Origin: Anaerolineales bacterium
Lineage (GTDB): Bacteria > Chloroflexota > Anaerolineae > Anaerolineales > UBA11858
Assembly (NCBI GenBank): GCA_028278545.1
Contig: JANQED010000120.1
Span: 1-64,000, forward strand
Length of the DNA stretch: 64,000 nt
Reading direction: 5' to 3'
Shown one piece after another: positions 24,351-33,581 of the stretch. The translations under genes and the position numbers were made by a program. The notes below the pieces were generated by a model that saw only the letters and a list, made by a program, of their open reading frames with translations, made no database searches and was not told where the DNA came from. Each line of letters opens with the position of its first letter. The stretch's first letter is position 1.

Positions 24351-25838
24351 CTATGGTGTGGGCAAATTGAAGTAGTTATAAACCGCCCCGGAGAGCTGCC
24401 CGACCAGAGCCGAAGATGGATCCCAGATAAGCTGTTCCGGGTGGTAGAGAAATATCACCAGAATATAGTCTCCGCCGATGGTGTATATGATCCCTGCGTC
24501 GCCGATCAGGTTGATGATGCCGTTATTCGTGACCCAGCCATGCTTGTGCGCGATCTGAGTGCCTTCTGGGATGCCTGCTTCTATTAAGGACGGCATCTTG
24601 TTGAGGGTCAGGTAGCTGATCATGGCTTTGCATTCTTCCTGGTCGATCTCCCCGGCGAAAACGGCTGGTAGCGAGCCGCCCCCGGTTTCAGCACAGAGAT
24701 AAAGGTCTTCAAGCAGCATCCCCAGGTCAGAGGGTGTAGTTTGGTTGTAGACGTCTGGATTAGTGTAAACATCCGTGCGAGTATTAGCAGGCGTCTCGTA
24801 GAGGGCCAGTACAGGGGCACCTAGGTAGAAGTGCCCTGCCAGGAAAGTGTTCTCCAAACCGAGGGCTTGAACGTCCTCAGTGATCAGGATGGGTGCGCGC
24901 AGAGGGTCGATTTCACGCTGCATCAACCAGTCGGCGGTTTCGTTTCCAGATTCGATGATCATTTTTTCGATCAGGTTGGCGGTTTCTGGGTCGGGGGTCT
25001 CGTCGATGTAGCGGTATGTCGAAATCAAAATCGGTATTTTGATGATGCTGGCAGTTGTGAAAGCGACATCTGGGTTGACAGGATATTCAACGCCCTGCTG
25101 GTACGCAAAGTGGATCTCCTGGACCGTTTGCAAATCTAGCATGTAGAAACCCACTATCCCCTCAAATTCTGCCAGATCAATCGTTTGCTTGATCAGGATT
25201 TCTAGATTCTCGCGCGAGGGGCGTGGAGGTAGTGTCCGCTCCAGGGGGAGTGAGACCACACGCTGGGTCGTAGAACGAAGGGCGTTCTCAATGGGCAGAA
25301 TCGACCTGTCAATATCGAGCGCTGTACCTAGTATTCCCGGTTGAAAATCAACCGAACCAGCCACAGGGATAGGTGCTGTAGCCGGTTGGTCGTACCTCGA
25401 GGCAATTTCCTCAGCCAGGTAGGTTGTTAGTCTGGTTTCTGAAAATGACGATCGCATTGGGATGTCAGCACTTTGGGTTTGCCGCCCCCAAAGATAATCC
25501 CAGAAACCAAGCCAGAAAGGGACACGCGTACGTTCCAGATCGGCAGCAGCCAACATGCTTTCCAGATCGAGCTCGAAACCGAGCACCGAGGGGTTCAGGT
25601 GGATGATATTCTCGTTATAATGGATTTCGACCGGTAGGCTATAGACCTCTAACAGTCGCTGGGCAGCTTGTTGCCGATCTAGTCCGCCCACAGGGATTTT
25701 GGCGATACGCATACCGTCCGGGAAGACAGACCTCAAACGGCTGAAGGTAGCAATCTGAATGGTAGCAAGAACGACCGCAAATAGGATCAAGAAAACAGAG
25801 AGCCAACGCAGGGCGGAGATTGTTCCTTGGGTTCGCAT
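24351..25838 (-). CDS. Membrane-anchored beta-lactamase-fold serine hydrolase
   Basis: A 495-residue protein: membrane anchor at 13-32, then a roughly 170-residue region resembling the peptidoglycan-binding-like domain found with VanW/YoaR proteins, then a class A beta-lactamase-like domain (about 215-495). Motifs are Ser264-I-I-Lys267 in TTASIIK, SGN at 297-299 and KHG at 432-434. KHG replaces the KTG of true class A enzymes, and no clear Glu166-type omega loop was identified, so an antibiotic-hydrolysing role is doubtful. A cell-wall peptidase or other esterase/amidase role is more likely. It is convergent with the prenyl synthase gene across the terminator. Confidence 0.85.
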   Translation of the reverse strand: MRTQGTISALRWLSVFLILFAVVLATIQIATFSRLRSVFPDGMRIAKIPVGGLDRQQAAQRLLEVYSLPVEIHYNENIIHLNPSVLGFELDLESMLAAADLERTRVPFWLGFWDYLWGRQTQSADIPMRSSFSETRLTTYLAEEIASRYDQPATAPIPVAGSVDFQPGILGTALDIDRSILPIENALRSTTQRVVSLPLERTLPPRPSRENLEILIKQTIDLAEFEGIVGFYMLDLQTVQEIHFAYQQGVEYPVNPDVAFTTASIIKIPILISTYRYIDETPDPETANLIEKMIIESGNETADWLMQREIDPLRAPILITEDVQALGLENTFLAGHFYLGAPVLALYETPANTRTDVYTNPDVYNQTTPSDLGMLLEDLYLCAETGGGSLPAVFAGEIDQEECKAMISYLTLNKMPSLIEAGIPEGTQIAHKHGWVTNNGIINLIGDAGIIYTIGGDYILVIFLYHPEQLIWDPSSALVGQLSGAVYNYFNLPTP

Positions 25839-26012
25839 GGCGGGATTCTATCACAGGATAGTATGGACTACTCTTTATGGCTGAGCAGTCGCGAAAGGTG
25901 TAAAATTACCCTGAAAATAATTATCTTATGCACTGTGCCCAGTTAATCCCCTCGTGTACGATGGATTCTGATCGGTCCCGTCGTTCCCACAGGAGAAAAT
26001 AGGATATTGATT

Positions 26013-26975
26013 ATGCTGCGTTCATTGCTGATATATCTCTCGAAGGCAGAATGGGCGCGTCGCATAGTGATGCGCTGGAAGATCGCTTGGCAGGTCGCTT
26101 CGCGCTTTGTGGCCGGCGAAACTCCTGCAGATGCCATACGCGCCATTGAAGCGCTCAACGCTAAGGGGATTTGTGCGACCTTAGATCATTTGGGGGAAAA
26201 TGTTACCAGTGAAGATGAAGCTCGCCAAGCGACCGATGAAATCATTCATATCCTGGATGAGATCGCCCGCTCAGATGTGAAATCTGGCATCTCTATCAAG
26301 CTCAGTCAAATTGGATTGTTGTTAGATGTAGCTATTTGTGAAGAGAATCTGCGCCGGATTGTCGAGCGAGCCAGCTCCCAAGAGAACTTCGTGCGCATCG
26401 ATATGGAAGATTCTCCCGTCACGGAGGTGACCCTGGAGCTCTTCCGCAAGATGCGGGCTGAGGGATACATCGACACAGTGGGGATCGTGATCCAGTCGTA
26501 TCTCTTTCGCAGTGACGATGATGTCCGGCAGTTGATGGAAGAGGGCGCGCGCGTGCGCTTGTGTAAGGGGGCTTATAAAGAACCCCCTGAGATCGCTTAT
26601 CCCCGTAAAGCTGATGTTGACGCCAGTTTTGATCGTCTGACTGAAATGATGATCGAAGGCGCGGCCAGGTATGACATGCCGCCTATTTCCGAGTGTAGAC
26701 GCTTCCCGCCGATCCCGGCGATTGCCAGCCATGATGAGGCGCGCATAAACTATGCCAGGGAATATGCGGAGGAAAAGGGGTTTCCGAGAGAAGCTTTGGA
26801 ATTTCAGATGTTATATGGCATTCGCAGGGATTTACAGATGCAATTAGCTGCTGAAGGCTATCCGGTGCGCGTCTATGTACCCTACGGTAAGGAGTGGTAC
26901 CCCTATTTTGTGCGCCGCTTGGCTGAACGCCCGGCCAATTTGTGGTTCTTTATCTCGAATTTCTTCCGGGGCTGA
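26013..26975 (+). CDS. Proline dehydrogenase
   Basis: A stand-alone PRODH domain of 320 residues that oxidises proline to pyrroline-5-carboxylate with FAD. The TIM-barrel signature strands are present: TLDHLGE, SIKLSQIG, RIDMEDS, IVIQSYL, RLCKGAYKE, and the C-terminal YVPYGKEWYPYFVRRLAERP whose two Arg residues bind the substrate carboxylate. TTG at 26007 and ATG at 26013 are both in frame; AGGAG at 25991 slightly favours neither. No P5C dehydrogenase is adjacent. A bidirectional terminator follows. Confidence 0.92.
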   Translation: MLRSLLIYLSKAEWARRIVMRWKIAWQVASRFVAGETPADAIRAIEALNAKGICATLDHLGENVTSEDEARQATDEIIHILDEIARSDVKSGISIKLSQIGLLLDVAICEENLRRIVERASSQENFVRIDMEDSPVTEVTLELFRKMRAEGYIDTVGIVIQSYLFRSDDDVRQLMEEGARVRLCKGAYKEPPEIAYPRKADVDASFDRLTEMMIEGAARYDMPPISECRRFPPIPAIASHDEARINYAREYAEEKGFPREALEFQMLYGIRRDLQMQLAAEGYPVRVYVPYGKEWYPYFVRRLAERPANLWFFISNFFRG

Positions 26976-27011
26976 TATCCCCAACCCCGCAATAGGCGGG
27001 TGAAGCGCGCA

Positions 27012-27045
27012 AAAGCCTCCCTTGAACACGTTCGAGGGAGGCTTT
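27012..27045. terminator. Bidirectional intrinsic terminator
   Basis: A stem of about 14 bp with one mismatch (27012-27025 with 27031-27045) is bounded by A-run and T-run, placed between the proline dehydrogenase gene and the converging secreted-protein gene. Confidence 0.75.
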
Positions 27046-27051
27046 GGTATT

Positions 27052-28515
27052 TTACCTGTTGAAGCCGTTATTCTGCGTGAAGCTATCCCCTAGTTTTCCA
27101 CTATCGGGTGCCGCGGCGAAGTTTTGGATTCCAATGATCTCTATATTGCAGGACACTCGCACACTGCTGTTAAATCCATCCGGCAGGTTGGGGATGTTCG
27201 GAGCGTAATAAGACTTGGATTCATTCGCACCCATGGTGAAGTCATCGATCTTAGCCTCAGGTACGCCAGTGAAGTGGATCTCACAGAATCCTTCCGTATT
27301 GGATACGTTGGAGAAATAGAAACCGCCGGAGAAAACCCCCTCGACATTATTCATCACCTGGGGAAAATAGACGTTCTTAGTCTCTGACCCGGCAGGAATG
27401 GCACTGTACGTGGAGCCTTGCCCAATGCGTTCCTCTGGAATCGGATTACCATCATTGTCCTCAGGATTGCCGCGGTTATCTTCGTTGATGATGCCGACAA
27501 TTTGGGCTTCTGGGTTGTCGGCGACGGCCACGGCATTGCCAAAGCGCTGGTTGACTGAGAGAGAGTCGACTGCGTCGATTTCGGTGACGTTTGGCAGATA
27601 GAGAACCAGGGCCGTGCTCGGGCTGATTGGATCAGATTGGTAAGTGTAGGACTCTTCGGCAAAGTTGAAGGTGATCGTGATGGTTGTGTCTACCTCCCCG
27701 ATATTTTGGAGGGTGATTCCGCTGTTATACCCGTAGAAACGGCGCACAACCCGGGGCATAAGTAGTTTCGTCGCGCCGGTATTCAGACCGTTATAGCTGT
27801 GGAACTGGGAGGTGCCAGAGTCGCTGCCGCTGTTGAAGAAGTTGACCACGGCGGCGATCTTAGCGTCAGCAGGTTCTGTGACGGTCACTTTGGCCGCGCC
27901 GATGAAATCTGAAGGAAGCTCTGGATTGGATGATTGGTAGAAGATGGTGTTGCTGTAGCTGGCGATGGTGGCTGTCTCTGTTGCATCTGGGAGGTCTTCG
28001 CCAGCCTTATCTTTGTAAGTGACTTGGACAGTCACCGGGCTGTTGCTGGTATTTTGCACGGAGAGATAGGAGTTCCATTCGTAATAGTCCTTCATCAACT
28101 GGGGGGCATACATGGCGGAAGCGACCTCGAGTTCATCTAAGCCGGAACTGCTGGCGATACGATAGGGGTTTTCGCTCGTTCCTGTGCCGGTGTTTTGGGT
28201 ATTGACAGTGCAGACGACTGGCTTGAGCGAACTGACCACCACCGAGCCAGAAAAATCAGCCGGGACACCGATCAGAGCATCGTCGGTGTAGTAATTTCGA
28301 CTGCCCCCGGCGGAAAGGGTATCGCTGTAGCTTGCGGCTGCCGAACCGTCCGCATCAGAGTAGAAGGTAAAAGTGATCTCGGCGGCATTGCTCGTATCTA
28401 GATTTTGGCAAGAGATACTACTCGTCCAGTCACCGCTTGGACCCTGGGCGTTTATGATGGTGGTCAGGCTGAACAATAGGATGAGATTTGCGATTAGAGG
28501 AATTACTTTTTTCAT
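27052..28515 (-). CDS. Secreted repeat beta-sandwich protein
   Basis: A 487-residue exported protein. The ATG at 28515 gives a signal peptide (KK, hydrophobic stretch, cleavage after INAQ); an earlier in-frame start would bury it. The mature part repeats a unit of about 110-120 residues four times. Each has a strand like YLSVQNTSNSP or ITLQNIGEVD, a transport-like VTYKDKAG or ITFNFAEE strand, then a YxP hinge (YAPQLM, LMPRVV, YFPQVM, YAPNIP). This looks like tandem immunoglobulin-like domains on the cell surface. Function and ligand are unknown. It is a single gene between terminator and glycan cluster. Confidence 0.75.
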   Translation of the reverse strand: MKKVIPLIANLILLFSLTTIINAQGPSGDWTSSISCQNLDTSNAAEITFTFYSDADGSAAASYSDTLSAGGSRNYYTDDALIGVPADFSGSVVVSSLKPVVCTVNTQNTGTGTSENPYRIASSSGLDELEVASAMYAPQLMKDYYEWNSYLSVQNTSNSPVTVQVTYKDKAGEDLPDATETATIASYSNTIFYQSSNPELPSDFIGAAKVTVTEPADAKIAAVVNFFNSGSDSGTSQFHSYNGLNTGATKLLMPRVVRRFYGYNSGITLQNIGEVDTTITITFNFAEESYTYQSDPISPSTALVLYLPNVTEIDAVDSLSVNQRFGNAVAVADNPEAQIVGIINEDNRGNPEDNDGNPIPEERIGQGSTYSAIPAGSETKNVYFPQVMNNVEGVFSGGFYFSNVSNTEGFCEIHFTGVPEAKIDDFTMGANESKSYYAPNIPNLPDGFNSSVRVSCNIEIIGIQNFAAAPDSGKLGDSFTQNNGFNR

Positions 28516-28593
28516 GGGAGCAGCCCTCCGGCTGGGAACTACCTGCTGCAATCGTGGGAAGCAATCATATTATAAGTTATCGGGAGAAATTGG

Positions 28594-29718
28594 TCACTGT
28601 GGGGTGCCTTGAACGAGTTTTCGATAAAGATTCAACGTATCCACAGCGTCGTTGTTGTTTTGATACTGCTGGGCTTGTTTGAGCCCTGCTTCACGCATCT
28701 GTATTTGGAGATCGGGGTTGTCCAGCACATCTTCTAATGCCAATGCCAGGGACTCAACTCCTGGGTCCTCAAGCAGCAGAGCCGCATCCCCCGTGACCTC
28801 GGGGATAGCGCCAGCGCTGTTGGCGATGAGCGGAGCCCCGCATGCCATGGCCTCGGCAGCGACCAGGCAAAACCCCTCATGATGGGAGCTGATCAAAGCG
28901 GCTTGAGCGCCGCTGTAAAGTGCGGGTAGGTCTGAGGCTGGTACGCGGCCGGTGAAGATCACTTTGTCTTGAAGGGCTAGGCGTTCGACGGTGGTGTAAA
29001 CGGACCGATCGGGGCTCTTAGGATATTCTTCGCCAACAATCACCAGGGCACCTGGATAATTTTGGTTGAGGTCTTGTAGATAGTGCGCGAAGGCCTCGAT
29101 CAATAACGTAATATTATTTTTACGGTCGATTCTGCCCACATGGAGGACATAATTCTCCGGCAGGCTGTATCGCCCTCGGGTTTCAGCGATCTGCCTGTCG
29201 GTGGCGGGCTGAAAGCGAGGGTGAATGGAGGGGTAGACCACGCTGATTTTTGGGGGATCAACCCCAAAGTGGGCCTGGATGTCCTGTTTGGTGGTTTCGG
29301 AGATCGCAATCAAATGGCTGGCGCCTCTAAGGGTGTACTTTTGGATGTTTTGCCAATAGCACACGTCTACTTTTGGGAACAGCTCAGGGTGGATCAGCGT
29401 AGTCAGATCGTACATCGTCACAATCGAGGGGATTGGCATCCCGAAAACAGACAGGTTTTTCGCAAAATGGATCAGATCGTAGTGGCGAAGCTTGAAGGGC
29501 AGGGTTAATTGAGCCCAAATGCGTACCAGGAACCGATTTTTTGCAGGTGCAATCCATTGATGCAAGTTTTCTGCCACCAGATTGGGTTCGGGCTGGCTGA
29601 GGATAACCAGATAATGGTTTTTCTGATCCAGCGCAAGCAGATTGCCCAACAGATTGAGCGTTGCTGACCGCCCCCCGCCGTGATTGTGGATGCCTAGCGC
29701 TTCAATGGCGATTTTCAT
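28594..29718 (-). CDS. GT4 family glycosyltransferase
   Basis: A 374-residue GT-B retaining glycosyltransferase. N-terminal MKIAIEALGIHNHGGGRSA holds the acceptor-side Gly loop; the C-terminal half has the sugar-nucleotide motif YSGAQAALISSHHEGF and the E-x7-E element EGFCLVAAEAMACG. The ATG at 29718 overlaps the stop of the double methyltransferase gene by 4 bp (ATGA), so translation is coupled. Last gene of a three-gene minus-strand glycan operon; donor and acceptor are unknown. Confidence 0.88.
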   Translation of the reverse strand: MKIAIEALGIHNHGGGRSATLNLLGNLLALDQKNHYLVILSQPEPNLVAENLHQWIAPAKNRFLVRIWAQLTLPFKLRHYDLIHFAKNLSVFGMPIPSIVTMYDLTTLIHPELFPKVDVCYWQNIQKYTLRGASHLIAISETTKQDIQAHFGVDPPKISVVYPSIHPRFQPATDRQIAETRGRYSLPENYVLHVGRIDRKNNITLLIEAFAHYLQDLNQNYPGALVIVGEEYPKSPDRSVYTTVERLALQDKVIFTGRVPASDLPALYSGAQAALISSHHEGFCLVAAEAMACGAPLIANSAGAIPEVTGDAALLLEDPGVESLALALEDVLDNPDLQIQMREAGLKQAQQYQNNNDAVDTLNLYRKLVQGTPQ

Positions 29719-31169
29719 CTTAGTGGTTTTGTGCCGACGGCGAAGATCTCGTTGCAGAATACCCACTTGAAAGGCGGCAGGCGTGTCAGTCCTTGCATGA
29801 TCCGCCGGGCGAATGGGTTGGATTCGGAACTGTAATCCTGGGTGGATTCCAGCCAGATTTTAGGAAGGAACTGGGTCTTTAGGAAGGTTTTTCTCAATTT
29901 GAGAGGTGTCTGTTCATTGATGTGGAGATGCGCGAAGCGCCAGCGTGATCTTGGGTTTTTGGGGAGTGCTTGCCCCCGGAGCCGCTGCACCATCCGGTAG
30001 AGCGGATAGCCAAAGCGGTAGTACCATAGGCTGGGCATGGTGTGGATGATCACCCGGCCACCAGGTTTTAGGGCGTGCCAGGCCTGGTTGAGCGTGGTGA
30101 GTAATTCATCTTGGCTGAGGTGTTCGATGATATCCAGCATTAAGATGGTGTCGAAACTTTTGCCTGCGAAAGGCAGCCGTGTCGCATTGGCTTGTTGAAA
30201 GGCCATTTTCTCTGTTTTGGGCAGCTTGGCGGCTAGGCCAAGTGCTGCCGGGGCGTAATCTAACCCCCAAACCTGGCCCCCCTTTCGGGCGCAGTGCATG
30301 GCCAGTTCACCTCGTCCGCAGCCGATATCAAGAATATGTTGGTCTGGCTGAATATCGGCGATTTCCAAGGGACGCCGTAAGCGGCGCGGGAGGCTCTCGC
30401 CCGACGAGGAAGCAAACTCTTCATAGCCATCGCACTCCGTCAAGTAGTATTCTTGGGTATAGGCTGTCTCAGGAACGGTGTTCTTTGGAGCGCTTTTTAC
30501 CAGGACCCAGTTGAAATTCGGCACGAGCGGTTTCAGGAGACCCGCCAGCCAACGCGGCAAACCTATCCGCAGGTGTTCATCCACAAAGAAGTGTTGGGGG
30601 TCACTCAGCAGATGCGCGGCGCAGTCATGGATTTCGAACCCGCGCCAAAGTTTCTTCAACTGCCGGTAGCTGAGTGGGTAGATATCATAGATGCGGCCGC
30701 GACGAGTGATGCGCAGGTAATGATTTGCTAGCCACTGGGGCAGCCATGAGAGCAGGGGTAACTGGTAGTGCTCTTCGGAGACAGCCCATCGATTTGGTCC
30801 GCTGAAGAAGACCATTCCGCCAGGTTTCAGAACCCGGTGGATTTCCTCGATCAAAGCGGCTGGCGATTCTTCATGCTCGTACACCTGGGCACAGATCACG
30901 ACATCGAAAAAATGGTTTGGAAAGGGCGATTTCTTCCCATCGGCTTGAGCCAGGCTTGCAAATGGCCTGGGTGATGTCAGCGCATTGATATCTATGCCAG
31001 CGACGAAACCAAAGTGTGCCGCCAGCGCATGGGTGATGGCGCCATCCCGGCTGCCGACATCGAGACAGGTCAACCCGGTCAAATCGTCACCCAGGAAGTC
31101 TCGCAAGATCGCCAGGATCTTGGATGCCTTGCGTTCCCGGGTGGCGGCGGTGTCATTGGGTCGCTTCAT
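29715..31169 (-). CDS. Fused double SAM-dependent methyltransferase
   Basis: A 484-residue protein containing two complete class I methyltransferase domains. Domain 1 has motif I CLDVGSRDGA at 35-44 and EEIHRVLKPGG; domain 2 has motif I ILDIGCGRGEL at about 279-289 and DIIEHL with LKPGGRVIIHTMPS. Both look intact, with UbiE/WcaA-like features. The gene overlaps the upstream glycosyltransferase by 17 bp and the downstream one by 4 bp. In this setting it probably methylates or otherwise finishes a sugar chain or lipid-linked glycan, but the substrate is not readable. Confidence 0.85.
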   Translation of the reverse strand: MKRPNDTAATRERKASKILAILRDFLGDDLTGLTCLDVGSRDGAITHALAAHFGFVAGIDINALTSPRPFASLAQADGKKSPFPNHFFDVVICAQVYEHEESPAALIEEIHRVLKPGGMVFFSGPNRWAVSEEHYQLPLLSWLPQWLANHYLRITRRGRIYDIYPLSYRQLKKLWRGFEIHDCAAHLLSDPQHFFVDEHLRIGLPRWLAGLLKPLVPNFNWVLVKSAPKNTVPETAYTQEYYLTECDGYEEFASSSGESLPRRLRRPLEIADIQPDQHILDIGCGRGELAMHCARKGGQVWGLDYAPAALGLAAKLPKTEKMAFQQANATRLPFAGKSFDTILMLDIIEHLSQDELLTTLNQAWHALKPGGRVIIHTMPSLWYYRFGYPLYRMVQRLRGQALPKNPRSRWRFAHLHINEQTPLKLRKTFLKTQFLPKIWLESTQDYSSESNPFARRIMQGLTRLPPFKWVFCNEIFAVGTKPLR

Positions 31170-32367
31170 TGAAGATTTCCGTCAATTTGTTGGCTACAGC
31201 CCCCCAATTATGCTCGCTGACCACAGATTCGCGGGCGGCATTCCCAAGATATGCACGCTGCTCAGGGTGCTGCAGCAATCCTTCGAGGGTATTTGCCAGG
31301 ATTTGGACATCTCCAGGGGGTACGAGCAGCCCATTTTCCTGATCCTTGATCACATTTTTCATTCCACCCAAATCGCTGGCAACGACCGGCAATCCACAGG
31401 CCATGGCTTCGAACAGAACCGTGGGCAGGCCATCCATGTTGCCGTGCTTATCCTGAATCGAAGGTAAGACAAATATATCCCCAAAGGAGAGGAAATCAAC
31501 TGCTTGATCCCAGGGGATGCGACCCGGAAAGATCACTTGATCTGGGATAGTTAACGTTTGCGTCAGGGCTTCTAAGGATGCCCGAATCGGGCCTTCGCCA
31601 CCAATGATCAAGCGGGTGTTCGGATGGTGTTGGGCTATCAACGCAAAAGCGCGTATCAGCACCTCGAAACCCTTTTTTGGCACCAGCCTGCCCAAAGTGA
31701 TGATCTTGGTTTCCCTGCCGTTTAGCCCGTAAGAACGGGCCATTGGGCGATTTTCCGGCTTTGGACAAAAGATCTCTGGATCAGCCCCCCAGGTCAGAAG
31801 ATGGATATTCGGTGGGGCGCTCAGGGCTTGTGCTGCTTGAAGGAGTTCCACGCTGCAGGCGGTAACCGCAGAGGCCTTTTGGAAAACCCATCTGGACACG
31901 GCGCCGAAGACGGGATTGCTTTGGGCAACATACATATCGGAGCCATGCAGGCTGACCACAAAAGGGATGCCACGGATGGTCGAGACCAGCGCAGCAATTG
32001 GGCCGTTGGGCAGCACCCAGTTGACGTGAATGAGCTGCGTTTTTTGCCCCCGGGTGACCCGCATCAGTTTGAAGAAGGCCCCCAGAAGGAAAAGGGGGGA
32101 CAAAAGATAAGCCGCAGGGCGCAATCGCACATCCGCCTTGAGCGATTTAGCATGCCCCATGATATGCCAGCGCGCCGGCCAAACATATCGAAAGCGATGG
32201 GCTTTTATTATCGAGGATTTGTCATCCTGTAGGTCGGCATCATAGGGGGCGACGACCTCTACCTGGTGCCCTACCTTGAAGAGATGTTCTGCAATCGATT
32301 GGATGAAGGGGGCTGTTCCATCGCCTGGGAAGCGGGGATATGAACTGGTTAGAATGACAATGCGCAT
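31153..32367 (-). CDS. GT4 family glycosyltransferase
   Basis: A 404-residue GT-B glycosyltransferase. Features are the N-terminal SSYPRFPGDGTAPF loop typical of exopolysaccharide transferases, SLHGSDMYV, the donor-site GRLVPKKGF and IIGGEGP, and the E-x7-E element VLFEAMACGLPVVA. It is the first gene of the glycan operon and overlaps the double methyltransferase gene by 17 bp. It lies 31 bp downstream of the M23 lipoprotein gene on the same strand, so transcription could continue from there. Confidence 0.88.
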   Translation of the reverse strand: MRIVILTSSYPRFPGDGTAPFIQSIAEHLFKVGHQVEVVAPYDADLQDDKSSIIKAHRFRYVWPARWHIMGHAKSLKADVRLRPAAYLLSPLFLLGAFFKLMRVTRGQKTQLIHVNWVLPNGPIAALVSTIRGIPFVVSLHGSDMYVAQSNPVFGAVSRWVFQKASAVTACSVELLQAAQALSAPPNIHLLTWGADPEIFCPKPENRPMARSYGLNGRETKIITLGRLVPKKGFEVLIRAFALIAQHHPNTRLIIGGEGPIRASLEALTQTLTIPDQVIFPGRIPWDQAVDFLSFGDIFVLPSIQDKHGNMDGLPTVLFEAMACGLPVVASDLGGMKNVIKDQENGLLVPPGDVQILANTLEGLLQHPEQRAYLGNAARESVVSEHNWGAVANKLTEIFNEATQ

Positions 32368-32398
32368 GAAGTCAATATCACGGATCGCGGGCAGCGGA

Positions 32399-33541
32399 TT
32401 ACGGAGTTGCCGTCTCTGTCACATTTTCCTCCTGCTTGATCAACGGGATATAGATATTCTGAGGTCCCTCTGTGGTGATCTCGTTTTGGGAGGTGTAGTT
32501 TTCGCGAAAATCGTTGCACACATCGCCTGACCGGTCGCAATAGATTTTGTCGTTGCACCAGGCGTTAATCACTCTCGGCCTTCCGCCATTGATATCCACA
32601 TCCTCGAAGGTGATGTCAACCGCCCGGCCCCAATAGTAATTCTCGCCATACAAGGGCACCTGCACCTGGAAGTGGAGGTGGGACCCCCAACTCTGGCCGG
32701 TGTTATCCACAATGCCGATCAACTGACCTTGTCCGATCAGCTTGCCTTGCTCTTTGAGTTCATCGGGGATGCTATTCTGTTTGAGGTGCAGGTAAAGCTG
32801 GTAAGTGGCCGGGTCGGTGGATTCGTCTTTGAGCACCACATAATTCCCTATCGGCTGATGATCGGAGCAGGTGTACTCATTGCAGGTCGGGACATCATCC
32901 TTCCACAGCCACATCCGCCCGGCTTTTGAAGCATAGATTTCCCACAACTCACCTCGAGTGGAGAAGTCGAAGGAGTAGTGGGCGTTGCCGCTGGGAATAT
33001 ATTGGTCGTGACAGGTGCTTTGGGTCAATCGGCGGGTGACGCCGGCCTCCCAAGGAAGCTTATATCCGCTCAGGGCGGCTGTAGGGACGTTCACGGCCTG
33101 GATGCCGAACTGCCTGTCCCAGTTCCTCTTGTGTTCAGGGGAGAGCAGTTCGTCGGGAATCTGTGCCAGAATGTGGGCCCAACCATTGGTTGTCGGCAGC
33201 CAGACCAGCCATTCCTCGCCGATTTTTTGCATCAGCACCAGTCCGGGTTCGATGGGTACGGGCTCGTTGGTCTCGGGATCGATGGGGATCAGCCAGCCAA
33301 CAGCCCAGTTGCCATCGCTGGAGATATCGATATTTTCGATGCTCGTTTTGGCAGTGATCAAGGCGAGGACGGTCTTGCGCTCTACGTCAATCGCATCCCG
33401 AATGACACCCTCAACCAGCGCGATATCAGCAGGAGAGTCAGGTAAGGGGCTGGGCTGGGGCGTTGGGATGCCCTTCTGTCCGGTGGACTTGGTACAGGTG
33501 ACTAGAACGATGCTGAGAAGTAGGGGCAGGAAACGTCTCAT
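32399..33541 (-). CDS. M23 (LytM) metallopeptidase lipoprotein
   Basis: A 380-residue predicted lipoprotein with lipobox VLVTC (lipid Cys near residue 16) and a Pro/Gln/Thr linker. Residues about 35-150 form a helical/beta domain of unknown type. Residues about 205-345 form an M23-like domain: the first ligands in HYSFDFS (H-x3-D), the second motif HLHFQV. M23 enzymes cut peptidoglycan cross-bridges. The start at 33541 gives a signal peptide and is preceded by GGAAGAAGG; the longer frame lacks one. It sits 40 bp downstream of the exoprotein with an NlpC/P60-like domain. Confidence 0.82.
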   Translation of the reverse strand: MRRFLPLLLSIVLVTCTKSTGQKGIPTPQPSPLPDSPADIALVEGVIRDAIDVERKTVLALITAKTSIENIDISSDGNWAVGWLIPIDPETNEPVPIEPGLVLMQKIGEEWLVWLPTTNGWAHILAQIPDELLSPEHKRNWDRQFGIQAVNVPTAALSGYKLPWEAGVTRRLTQSTCHDQYIPSGNAHYSFDFSTRGELWEIYASKAGRMWLWKDDVPTCNEYTCSDHQPIGNYVVLKDESTDPATYQLYLHLKQNSIPDELKEQGKLIGQGQLIGIVDNTGQSWGSHLHFQVQVPLYGENYYWGRAVDITFEDVDINGGRPRVINAWCNDKIYCDRSGDVCNDFRENYTSQNEITTEGPQNIYIPLIKQEENVTETATP

Positions 33542-33581
33542 AATGTTGCCTTCTTCCCGAACAGGGACTGCCAGTTCGGGC

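Noticed and set aside
24351-25838. Antibiotic-resistance beta-lactamase
   Set aside because: KHG motif, membrane anchor and fused wall-binding-like domain argue for a cell-wall enzyme.
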